The position numbers and the translations under genes were made by a program. From Ectopseudomonas composti (GTDB taxonomy: Bacteria; Pseudomonadota; Gammaproteobacteria; Pseudomonadales; Pseudomonadaceae), in assembly GCA_946886245.1 (NCBI GenBank), contig CAMPIF010000323.1:1-5569 (forward strand): 5,569 bases of DNA, read 5' to 3'. Each line of letters begins with the position of its first letter. Position 1 is the stretch's first letter. Shown here piece by piece: positions 1 to 4,926 of the stretch. The notes under the pieces are model-generated. The model saw only the letters and a list, made by a program, of their open reading frames with translations, did no database searches and had not been told where the DNA came from.

Positions 1-68
1 CTGTCGATTCTGTAATCCCGGACGCATCACGGCGGCCTATTGACTCCTGTGTGTTAACGGCACTTTAC

Positions 69-94
69 GCCCGTCCTCGTGACGGGCTTTTTTT
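69..94 (+). terminator. Rho-independent terminator of an upstream plus-strand gene
   Basis: A perfect 7-bp stem, GCCCGTC (69-75) and GACGGGC (81-87), encloses a 5-nt loop and is followed at once by seven T (88-94). This is a textbook intrinsic terminator reading rightwards. The gene it ends lies mostly outside the window. Plus-strand frames give stops at 13-15 (TAA) and 41-43 (TGA), so its last codons may be in 1-43, but too little remains to recognise the product. No T-run follows on the other strand, so it should not stop minus-strand transcription efficiently. Confidence 0.9.
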
Positions 95-148
95 GCCCGG
101 AAAATGGCTGCCTCTCCCCGGCCGCACAGGCAGCTTGCCTTGGGAAAA

Positions 149-213
149 CGTAGGGTGGATGTCGCTCTTTACATCCACCAGAGCGGTGGATCGGTAAAGC
201 CTGATCCACCCTG
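149..213. repeat. Two-hairpin palindromic intergenic repeat (GTAGGGTGGAT type)
   Basis: Two adjacent hairpins share the motif GGTGGAT. Hairpin one pairs GGTGGATGT (154-162) with ACATCCACC (171-179), a 9-bp perfect stem with an 8-nt loop. Hairpin two pairs GGTGGATC (185-192) with GATCCACC (203-210), an 8-bp stem with a 10-nt loop. The outer arms AGGGTGGAT (152-160) and ATCCACCCT (204-212) are also complementary, so the whole unit can fold as one long cruciform or as two hairpins. Short GTAGGGTG-containing palindromes are common between genes in several Pseudomonas species (from memory). The element lies 3' of the carboxypeptidase gene and could stabilise its mRNA end or act as a weak terminator, but no long T-run follows. 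Confidence 0.75.
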
Positions 214-247
214 CCTGTCCTGCGCATCGATGAGCCGTGCGCGCGCC

Positions 248-1375
248 CTACCTCAAGCTCGCGACCATCTGCGCCAGCACGGTCAACACATCCTGCCCCA
301 GCTTCTGCGAGCGTGCGCCATTCCAGCCGGTGCGTGGTTGTGGGCTGTCGTCGTGGTCCTTGAACGGCATCTCGATGGTGAACGACAGGCAATCGAAGGC
401 CTGGCCGACGGCGTTGCAGGCCAGGGTCAGGTTGGCCTGGCCTGGCGCGTCACGCGGATAACCGAAACGGGTCTGGAACTCGGCGCCGATGCCAACCAGG
501 CGACTGCGGAACTCTTCCTCCAGCGCCGCCAGCCGTGGGGTATAGCCCGGATTGCCCTCGCAACCGGCGGTGAACACGTGAGGGATCTCTTCGTCGCCAT
601 GAATATCGAGGAACAGATCGACGCCGATGCGCTGCATGTGCTGCTGCACGAACAACACCTCGGGGCTACGCTCGGAGCTGGCTGACTGCCAGGCGCGATT
701 GAGGTCCTGCCCGGCCTGGTTGGTGCGCAGATGACCGCGATAGGCGCCGTCCGGGTTCATGTTCGGCACCAGATAGAACTCGGCCTCGGCCAGCAGCGCG
801 GCGATCTCGGCATCCTGTGGATTCTGCAAACGCTCGATCAGCCCCTCCATGAACCACTCGGCCATATGCTCACCCGGATGCTGCTGGGCGATGATCCACA
901 GTTTGCGCGCAGCGCCCGCCTGGCCACCGATGCGCAGCAACTGGATATCACGGCCTTCCAGACTTCTGCCGCTGGCCACCAGTTCGGCGCCGCGCTCCAG
1001 CGCGTTGGCAATCAAGCGTTCATGCCGCGCTCGCGGGTAGGGCTCGAAATAGGCGAACCAGACGCGCTCGTGCTCGGCCTGCAACTCGAAGTGCAGCTGC
1101 CCATCCTGATAACGGGTGGGCACGCGAAACCAGTCCTGCTGATCGTAACTGGCCACGGCCTGGTAACCGGTCCAGGCACGGTTGTAGGCCGATTGCCCGG
1201 CGTTGGTCAGGCAAAACCCATAACCCTGACCAGGCTGCAGGCCATCGACCTGAAAGTGAAACCACTGGTAATGGTGGCTGTTGAGGTCCGGCCGCATGGC
1301 CAGCAGTACGCGCTGCGGGTCACTGGCGTCGATGACCTGGATGTTGCCACTGTCGAAATCCGCGCTGATCTTCAT
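248..1375 (-). CDS. M14-family zinc carboxypeptidase, bacterial cytosolic (CCP/Nna1-like) type
   Basis: The 375-residue protein is a predicted Zn-dependent metallocarboxypeptidase that removes C-terminal residues from peptides or proteins. It has no signal peptide, so it should be cytosolic. Residues about 1-118 match the N-terminal beta-sandwich domain typical of cytosolic carboxypeptidases; about 119-375 form the catalytic alpha/beta domain. Visible catalytic features are the zinc motif HPGE (H166, E169), NPDG at 207-210, the substrate-binding LNRAW (N226, R227), the third zinc ligand in DIHGD (H259) and the catalytic glutamate in FTIEMPFK (E335). All expected residues are present and the length is normal. 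P. aeruginosa has a protein of this type with a solved structure (PA2831, from memory), used as a model for mammalian tubulin-deglutamylating CCPs; the bacterial substrate is unknown. The ATG is supported by GAGG 5 nt upstream (1381-1384, minus strand). The gene stands alone and is divergent from the Sel1 lipoprotein. Confidence 0.93.
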   Translation of the reverse strand: MKISADFDSGNIQVIDASDPQRVLLAMRPDLNSHHYQWFHFQVDGLQPGQGYGFCLTNAGQSAYNRAWTGYQAVASYDQQDWFRVPTRYQDGQLHFELQAEHERVWFAYFEPYPRARHERLIANALERGAELVASGRSLEGRDIQLLRIGGQAGAARKLWIIAQQHPGEHMAEWFMEGLIERLQNPQDAEIAALLAEAEFYLVPNMNPDGAYRGHLRTNQAGQDLNRAWQSASSERSPEVLFVQQHMQRIGVDLFLDIHGDEEIPHVFTAGCEGNPGYTPRLAALEEEFRSRLVGIGAEFQTRFGYPRDAPGQANLTLACNAVGQAFDCLSFTIEMPFKDHDDSPQPRTGWNGARSQKLGQDVLTVLAQMVASLR

Positions 1376-1525
1376 GACTACCTCGTAAGCGAAATCAGCG
1401 CTCAGGATTGCAGTTCATGGCGCGAGTGTGAAGTCGACACTGCACAGACGGATCAGAGCGAACTAAGGTGAGCGCGGCAGGCCTAATAGCGACTTGCCCT
1501 GTTTATTGCCTACGGAGTCACTGCC
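1376..1525. other. Divergent intergenic spacer, no clear promoter recognised
   Basis: This 150-bp spacer must hold the start signals of both the leftward carboxypeptidase and the rightward lipoprotein. It contains their ribosome-binding sites (1381-1384 on minus, 1513-1517 on plus). I found only weak -10-like strings, such as TAATAG at 1484-1489 on plus, without a convincing -35 partner. I see no palindromic operator. Confidence 0.5.
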
Positions 1526-2062
1526 ATGCCCAGCCCGATCAGCCCGCTTCACGCCATCACCGCCCTGCTCGCCCTCGCGCTGCTGGCGGGCTGCGCCGGG
1601 CGGGAAGCCGACTCCGCCGCAGCGGAAAAACAGCCTCAGGTCGAACAGCCCGTCACCCAGACCGAGCAGGATCAGCTGCGCCAACAAGCCCAACGCGGTG
1701 ATCTGGAAAGCCAGTTCCAGCTCGGCAGCAGCTACTTCGTCGGTCAGCCGGAGAAGAACCTCAAGCAGGCCGAATACTGGTGGAAGCAGGCTGCAGACAA
1801 GGGCCACGGCATGGCTGCGGTCAGCCTGGCCTACCTCTATACCGGCCGTGACGCCCCTGAGTTCGCCAACCAGCGTGACATGCTCAAGTACCTCAACCAG
1901 TCAGCCGCTGCGGGCAACCCGATGGCGCAGCATGTGCTGGGCAATCTCTACCGTCGCGGCGAAGGTGGCGTATCGCGCGATCCCGACCAGGCCCAGCGCC
2001 TGTACCAGAGTGCCTGCCAGCAGAACTACGAGCCGTCCTGCATGGCGCTGGGTCGTCAGTAG
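1526..2062 (+). CDS. Sel1-repeat (tetratricopeptide-like) lipoprotein
   Basis: The 178-residue protein starts with a lipoprotein signal peptide: a hydrophobic stretch at about 8-20 and the lipobox LAGC ending at C23. The residue after the Cys is Ala, so no Asp retention signal is seen and outer-membrane sorting is expected. A Gln/Glu-rich linker (about 31-55) leads into roughly three Sel1-like helical repeats: about 58-93 (GDLESQFQLGSSYF...AADKG), 94-129 (HGMAAVSLAYLYTG...AAAG) and 130-166 (NPMAQHVLGNLYRRGEGG...). Such repeats are protein-interaction scaffolds; the partner cannot be told from sequence. C164 and C172 near the C-terminus could form a disulfide in the periplasm. CGGAG at 1513-1517, 8 nt before the ATG, supports this start. 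The gene is monocistronic; its end lies 14 nt from the stop codon of the convergent SnoaL-like gene. Confidence 0.9.
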   Translation: MPSPISPLHAITALLALALLAGCAGREADSAAAEKQPQVEQPVTQTEQDQLRQQAQRGDLESQFQLGSSYFVGQPEKNLKQAEYWWKQAADKGHGMAAVSLAYLYTGRDAPEFANQRDMLKYLNQSAAAGNPMAQHVLGNLYRRGEGGVSRDPDQAQRLYQSACQQNYEPSCMALGRQ

Positions 2063-2068
2063 TCAACG

Positions 2069-2083
2069 GCCCTGCATCAGGGC
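2069..2083. terminator. Short hairpin at the convergent gene junction, possible weak terminator
   Basis: GCCCTG (2069-2074) pairs with CAGGGC (2078-2083) around a 3-nt loop. It lies 6 nt after the Sel1 lipoprotein stop and overlaps the stop codon of the convergent SnoaL-like gene (2077-2079). Neither strand has a T-tract afterwards, so it is at best a weak or Rho-assisted terminator or an mRNA 3'-end stabiliser. Confidence 0.4.
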
Positions 2084-2499
2084 TGCAGATCGAACAGCGC
2101 CTTACCGCTTTCCATGTCGCTCGGGGCAGAGAAATGCTCGTGGAAGATCAGCCAGCGACCGCCCTGACGGCGCAGGCACTGGGTCACGCGCATCCAGCAG
2201 GTCTCCAGCTCGCCCTTTTCATTGGCGCCGCCGCAATGCAGCAGGTAATGGGTCACGCCCAGATCGCCGCTGGCGCTGAAGGTCGGCTCGTGCGGTTCGA
2301 ACATCCCCGGGCCGCTGCACATCTCCATGCAGGCCTGCCAATGCGCCTGGTACGCCGGGCGCCCCTGGAAACGCAACGGGCCGATGGCATCGTAGGACAC
2401 CACGTCCTCGACGTAGTGACCCATGATGCGCGCCACGTCCTTGCTGCGGCAGGCTTCGGTCCAGTCGTTAAGGGCATCTTGCAGTTCGTGCTGACTCAT
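2077..2499 (-). CDS. SnoaL/NTF2-like (DUF4440-type) small protein
   Basis: The 140-residue soluble protein has the length and pattern of the NTF2-like cone-fold superfamily (SnoaL_3/YybH-like). The N-terminal helix region carries LNDWTEACRSKD (10-21), followed by the MGHYVEDVVSYDA segment with D36, and it ends with the typical strand WLIFHEHFSAP (116-126). The fold usually forms a dimer with a ligand pocket; members range from isomerases to stress proteins with no known reaction, so no substrate is assigned. It is the last gene of a three-gene minus-strand operon, 21 nt after the DUF899 gene. AAGGAG (2506-2511, minus) 6 nt before the ATG fixes the start. No signal peptide is seen. Confidence 0.85.
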   Translation of the reverse strand: MSQHELQDALNDWTEACRSKDVARIMGHYVEDVVSYDAIGPLRFQGRPAYQAHWQACMEMCSGPGMFEPHEPTFSASGDLGVTHYLLHCGGANEKGELETCWMRVTQCLRRQGGRWLIFHEHFSAPSDMESGKALFDLQP

Positions 2500-2520
2500 G
2501 TCGTTCTCCTTCGCTGAGGT

Positions 2521-3303
2521 TCAGGCCTTGTGGCCGCAGCAGTCGTGGGTAGGCGCGGTCTGTTCGTACTCGTCGTGCAGGCGCGTCCAGTTGAGCCCCT
2601 TGCCGTCCAGATCGGGCATGCCATCCCAACCCTCGCCGCGGCCAAAAGGCGTGAAGTCGAGGAAGTGGAAACTGCTCATCAGCATCTCCACGCCTCGGCC
2701 ATAGGTGGAATAGGTGTGATAGATGCGCCCACCGTCGCGCAGGAACACGCTGACACCGGGCTGCTCGCCCTGGATGTGATAGGTCAGGCCCAGTCGCTTG
2801 AGCTCGTCTTTGTCGCGGTAGTTGTATTCGACCGGCGCGACCTGCTCATCGGTGGTGGCGTGGTAGTCGTAGTTGAAGCGACTGCCGTAGGCGCTGTACC
2901 AGGGCAGCGTCCAGCCCATGCGCCGCTTGAAGGCCTCGAGATCGGCCAGCGGCGCCCGCGAAACCAGCACCAGGTTGGTATCGCGGGCATGCAGGTGGGA
3001 CGGGTGGCCGATGTTGTCGACCAGGCAGGAGCAACCGTCGCAGCCTTCACCACGGTCCATGTGATACATGAAGTGGTAGACGATCAACTGGCTGCGCCCG
3101 TCGAACAACGCCTCCAGGCCGACCTCACCTTGCGGGCCCTGGAAGCGGTAGTCCTCTTCCACCAGCACCATGGGCAGGGCACGGCGGGCGCGGTTGAGCG
3201 CGTCGCGCTGGCGGGTCAGCGCCTTTTCCTGCTCGAGCAGTGCCTTGCGGGCGGCCAGCCACTGCTCACGCGTGGCGACCTCGGGGATATAACGACGGTC
3301 CAT
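2521..3303 (-). CDS. DUF899 family thioredoxin-like protein
   Basis: The 260-residue protein matches the DUF899 (COG4312) family, a thioredoxin-fold group of unknown reaction. The N-terminal helix (about 8-43, REQWLAARKALLEQEKALTR) is charged and coiled-coil-like. Family hallmarks follow: DGRSQLIVYHFM (68-79), the cysteine cluster CDGCSC (C88, C91, C93), ARDTNLVLVSRAPL (106-119), RMGWTLPWYSAYGSRFNYD (128-146) and YHTYSTYGRGVEML (195-208). The C-terminus adds an HDCCGH motif (253-258). A redox role is plausible but unproven. I choose the ATG at 3303 over an in-frame ATG at 3357 because AGGAG (3311-3315, minus) sits 7 nt before 3303, the family N-terminus begins here, and the longer version would overlap the upstream YCII gene. 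It lies 28 nt after the YCII stop and 21 nt before the SnoaL-like gene, so it is the middle gene of the operon. Confidence 0.9.
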   Translation of the reverse strand: MDRRYIPEVATREQWLAARKALLEQEKALTRQRDALNRARRALPMVLVEEDYRFQGPQGEVGLEALFDGRSQLIVYHFMYHMDRGEGCDGCSCLVDNIGHPSHLHARDTNLVLVSRAPLADLEAFKRRMGWTLPWYSAYGSRFNYDYHATTDEQVAPVEYNYRDKDELKRLGLTYHIQGEQPGVSVFLRDGGRIYHTYSTYGRGVEMLMSSFHFLDFTPFGRGEGWDGMPDLDGKGLNWTRLHDEYEQTAPTHDCCGHKA

Positions 3304-3331
3304 GAAGGTTCTCCTGCTGAACGAAGGCAGC

Positions 3332-3694
3332 TCAGTGCTGAGCGGCCGGGTCGACATCCAGTTGGCGAACCGGCCTCACTTCAACGCAGCCGACACGGGC
3401 GGCGGGAATGTGGCCGGCGAGCTGGATGGCCTCGTTGAGGTCACGCGCCTCGATCAGGTAGAAGCCGGCGAGCTGCTCCTTGGTTTCGGCGAAGGGGCCA
3501 TCGGTGATGTCCAGCTTGCCGCCACGCATGCGCACGGTGGTGGCGGTCTGCACCGACTGCAAGGCCTCGGCGGCGAGCATGCGCCCGCTCTCCTGCACAC
3601 GCTGGGCGTAGGTGTGACACTCGCTGTCATGCGGGCTGTCGGGGGAGCTGTGCAGCTCCTGTTCGTTGGCGTAAACCAGGCAGAGGTATTTCAT
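3332..3694 (-). CDS. YCII/DGPF-domain protein
   Basis: The 120-residue protein begins MKYLCLVYANE, a typical YCII start, and has the family signature DGPF at 65-68 inside TDGPFAETKEQLAGFYLIE (64-82). HIPAARVGCVEVRPV (95-109) closes the domain. YCII proteins form small ferredoxin-like dimeric folds; the reaction is unknown, though DGPF proteins are commonly encoded beside ECF sigma factors. The start at 3694 is favoured by GGAG (3701-3704, minus) 6 nt upstream and by the family N-terminus; in-frame codons up to 3979 overlap the GntR gene and look non-coding. It is the first gene of the YCII-DUF899-SnoaL operon. A candidate ECF42-type promoter lies about 40-65 nt upstream of the start codon. 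Confidence 0.92.
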   Translation of the reverse strand: MKYLCLVYANEQELHSSPDSPHDSECHTYAQRVQESGRMLAAEALQSVQTATTVRMRGGKLDITDGPFAETKEQLAGFYLIEARDLNEAIQLAGHIPAARVGCVEVRPVRQLDVDPAAQH

Positions 3695-3731
3695 GAGGCG
3701 CTCCAGTTCCTTGGCGGGTGGGTACTGGATA

Positions 3732-3758
3732 GTCGAACGCGGCGAGCTCATTTCGACA
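3732..3758 (-). promoter_or_regulatory. Candidate ECF42-type sigma-factor promoter of the YCII operon
   Basis: On the minus strand, TGTCGA (3758 to 3753) is followed after exactly 17 nt by CGAC (3735 to 3732). Published ECF42 targets have TGTCGA at -35 and CG(A/T)C at -10 (from memory), and ECF42 sigma factors characteristically control DGPF-protein genes, which is what follows here. The predicted start near 3725 leaves a leader of about 30 nt, which places the ribosome-binding site (3701-3704) well. No ECF sigma gene is in the window, so control would be in trans. Confidence 0.6.
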
Positions 3759-3791
3759 TTGGCCGGAAAAACATCTTTGCAGCCGACGAAC

Positions 3792-3817
3792 GGTAGGGTG
3801 CGCCGCGCGCACCCACC
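3792..3817. repeat. Short palindromic intergenic repeat (GTAGGGTGCGC type)
   Basis: GGGTGCGC (3796-3803) pairs with GCGCACCC (3807-3814), an 8-bp perfect stem with a 3-nt loop, preceded by GGTA and followed by ACC. The leading GTAGGGTG also opens the two-hairpin repeat at 149-213, so both seem to belong to one dispersed palindrome family. It lies between the GntR gene and the YCII operon promoter and could separate their transcripts. Confidence 0.6.
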
Positions 3818-3843
3818 TCTCCGGATTGCACCTGCCCCTCCTT

Positions 3844-3884
3844 GCGCACCGACGAGTCGAAGTCTGTCGGCAACCTCGGTGCGC
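3844..3884. repeat. 9-bp inverted repeat downstream of the GntR gene
   Basis: GCGCACCGA (3844-3852) and TCGGTGCGC (3876-3884) are perfectly complementary across a 23-nt loop. A competing stem, CCGAC (3849-3853) with GTCGG (3866-3870), shares one arm. It begins 9 nt beyond the GntR stop on the minus strand. With no T-run it is not a classic terminator; it may be a 3'-end stem or part of the boundary with the YCII operon. Confidence 0.4.
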
Positions 3885-3893
3885 GCAGCCCCC

Positions 3894-4610
3894 CTACTCG
3901 GGGACTTCGACGCTGACGTGAATGGCGTCGTGACGCCAGAACTCCAGGTCGCAGTCGATGATGCGTCCGTGCTGGTCACGGTTGACGCGGGTGATGCGCA
4001 GCGCCGGGCTGCCGGGTGAAACCTTCAGGCTGGTCGCCGCCTCGGCATGCAGGGCGGTGGGCACCATGTCGAAGCGCACGCGGCCGTAGTGGATGCCGTA
4101 TTCGCTGGCATAGAGGTCGGTCAGCGAGCGAGTCAGGTCGAACTCGAGAATGCCTGGGAAGTAGGCCGGATTCAGGTAGTGCTCGACATACAGCACCAGG
4201 CGCCCGTCGATGCGCCGCGCGCGGCACACCTGATAGACGCTCGACAGCGCCGGCAACTCCAGCACCTGGCAGATCTGCGCGGTAGCCGGCATCAGGCGCG
4301 CACTCAGGACCTCGGTCGCCGGCACCCGCCCCTGCTCGGCCACCATGGCGTGGAAGTGGGTACGCACCAGGGGGTTGTAAGCCACCCGTTGCGGCGAAAC
4401 GAACCAGCCACGACGCTCCTCGCGATAGACCAGCCCCTGCGCCTCCAACTGGCCGAGCGCCTCGCGCAGGGTGATACGCGTGGTGTCGAACAACTCACTG
4501 AGCTTGCGCTCGGCCGGCAACTTGCTGCCGGAGGGCAACAGGCCCCGGTCGATCTGCTCCTGCAACGCACGGCAGATGAGGGTGACGGCCCGTGGCGCTT
4601 CTTCGCGCAT
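3894..4610 (-). CDS. GntR/HutC-family regulator with UTRA domain, PhnR-like
   Basis: The 238-residue transcription factor has an N-terminal winged helix (about 7-75) with the GntR signature LPAERKLSELFDTTRITLRE (31-50) and the wing LVYREERRGWFVSP (60-73). The C-terminal UTRA ligand-binding domain (about 95-235) includes VLYVEHYLNP (139-148) and a closing DQHGRIIDCDLEFWRHD (212-228). UTRA regulators are effector-released repressors. The TTRITLRE...RRGWFVSP and DQHGR...WRHD stretches resemble, from memory, PhnR-type regulators of phosphonate (2-aminoethylphosphonate) use; two divergent Pho boxes nearby support this. I start at ATG 4610: GGGGA (4618-4622) lies 7 nt before it, while a TTG one codon earlier would be only 4 nt away. 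It is divergent from the ABC binding-protein gene it probably controls, and a perfect palindrome (4626-4637) in its own leader suggests autoregulation. Confidence 0.9.
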   Translation of the reverse strand: MREEAPRAVTLICRALQEQIDRGLLPSGSKLPAERKLSELFDTTRITLREALGQLEAQGLVYREERRGWFVSPQRVAYNPLVRTHFHAMVAEQGRVPATEVLSARLMPATAQICQVLELPALSSVYQVCRARRIDGRLVLYVEHYLNPAYFPGILEFDLTRSLTDLYASEYGIHYGRVRFDMVPTALHAEAATSLKVSPGSPALRITRVNRDQHGRIIDCDLEFWRHDAIHVSVEVPE

Positions 4611-4625
4611 CAATATTTCCCCTTT

Positions 4626-4637
4626 TGGACTAGTCCA
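4626..4637. promoter_or_regulatory. Candidate operator of the GntR regulator (own leader)
   Basis: TGGACTAGTCCA is a perfect 12-bp palindrome 15 bp upstream of the GntR start codon. It keeps the TGG...CCA arms and CTAG-like centre of UTRA-GntR operators such as the NagR/DasR site TGGTCTAGACCA (two symmetric differences) and the PhnF site TGGTATAGACCA (operator sequences from memory). It lies downstream of the predicted start site, where a bound repressor would block transcription. Confidence 0.6.
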
Positions 4638-4679
4638 GCCCCATCACAGGGCAAAAGTCACTCACTCAAACGGGTTACA

Positions 4680-4713
4680 AGACTAGGCAGTCTAGATGAC
4701 TGATAGATGACAG
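4680..4713 (-). promoter_or_regulatory. Pho box and promoter of the GntR regulator gene
   Basis: Read on the minus strand, 4713 to 4696 is CTGTCAT-CTAT-CAGTCAT, a direct repeat of the PhoB-binding unit CTGTCAT with 7/7 and 6/7 matches and the standard 4-nt spacer. Ten nt downstream lies TAGTCT (4685-4680), a weak -10 at the distance seen in E. coli phoA. Pho boxes replace the -35 element. The predicted start is near 4673. A TCTAGA core (4691-4696) between box and -10 may be a further GntR contact. Confidence 0.65.
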
Positions 4714-4782
4714 CCTGGCTGCAAGCACGCTGCATGCCACCGCCACATCCATTCACAGCCCAATAAATCAGCGACTTATCCA

Positions 4783-4789
4783 TGGTCTA
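4783..4789 (+). promoter_or_regulatory. Possible half-site for the GntR regulator
   Basis: TGGTCTA is identical to the left half of the TGGTCTAGACCA-type operator, but the right half is degenerate. Alone it is weak evidence; it is listed because complete-looking sites flank it on both sides. Confidence 0.25.
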
Positions 4790-4840
4790 CGCTTGATGAG
4801 CGCGCCAGCGGACTGCTGCTAGACATCTGCCCGCCGTGGC

Positions 4841-4874
4841 TGGACATAAAACTGTCATCGAAGGCGCTTAGATT
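4841..4874 (+). promoter_or_regulatory. Pho box and promoter of the ABC binding-protein gene
   Basis: TGGACAT-AAAA-CTGTCAT (4841-4858) matches the 18-nt E. coli pstS Pho box CTGTCATAAAACTGTCAT (recalled from memory) at 15 of 18 positions, with the second half-site perfect. Exactly 10 nt later is TAGATT (4869-4874), a 4/6 match to TATAAT, as in PhoB-dependent promoters where the Pho box takes the place of the -35. The predicted start is about 4881, giving a leader of about 46 nt. Confidence 0.7.
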
Positions 4875-4888
4875 GGCTCGGGTATTGC

Positions 4889-4900
4889 TGATCTAGACCA
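4889..4900. promoter_or_regulatory. Candidate GntR operator before the ABC binding-protein gene
   Basis: TGATCTAGACCA differs at one position from the UTRA-GntR operator TGGTCTAGACCA and at two from the PhnF site TGGTATAGACCA (both from memory). It lies just downstream of the start site predicted from the Pho box, about +9 to +20, and 13 nt upstream of the AAAGGAG ribosome-binding site. Repressor bound here would act as a roadblock. Confidence 0.65.
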
Positions 4901-4926
4901 ACACTCTCACTGCAAAGGAGTTTCCA

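Noticed and set aside
2..28. TGTCGA near the left edge as another ECF42 promoter
   Set aside because: Neither a 16- nor a 17-nt spacer leads to CG(A/T)C, and no DGPF gene follows.
101..140. GCTGCCT / AGGCAGC inverted repeat as a minus-strand terminator for the carboxypeptidase
   Set aside because: The stem is 7 bp with a 14-nt loop and only a short CATTTT after it on the minus strand; too weak to annotate as a terminator.
731..1471. Plus-strand open frame of 246 codons antisense to the carboxypeptidase gene
   Set aside because: It is the mirror frame of a well-supported gene with all catalytic motifs; the translation has no recognisable domain. High GC makes such long antisense frames common.
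3304..3357. Upstream in-frame ATG adding 18 residues to the DUF899 protein
   Set aside because: The extension overlaps the YCII gene. The AGGAG at 3311-3315 is spaced for the start at 3303, where the family N-terminus begins.
2530..3438. Plus-strand open frame of 302 codons antisense to DUF899
   Set aside because: It is longer than the real gene, but the opposite strand encodes every DUF899 hallmark motif with a proper ribosome-binding site. The antisense translation is a repetitive, family-less sequence.
3624..3642. CTGTCAT followed by CTGTCGG, resembling a third Pho box
   Set aside because: The spacer is 5 nt rather than 4, it lies inside the YCII coding region on the antisense strand, and no gene in that direction follows.
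4047..4703. Plus-strand open frame of 218 codons antisense to the GntR gene
   Set aside because: It overlaps the clear GntR/UTRA gene and the regulatory spacer. Its protein has no recognisable family.
4716..4731. Sigma-54-like GG-N10-GC (TGGC...GCT) in the regulator-transporter spacer
   Set aside because: Only the invariant dinucleotides and few flanking consensus bases match. The better-supported Pho-box promoter downstream explains the gene.
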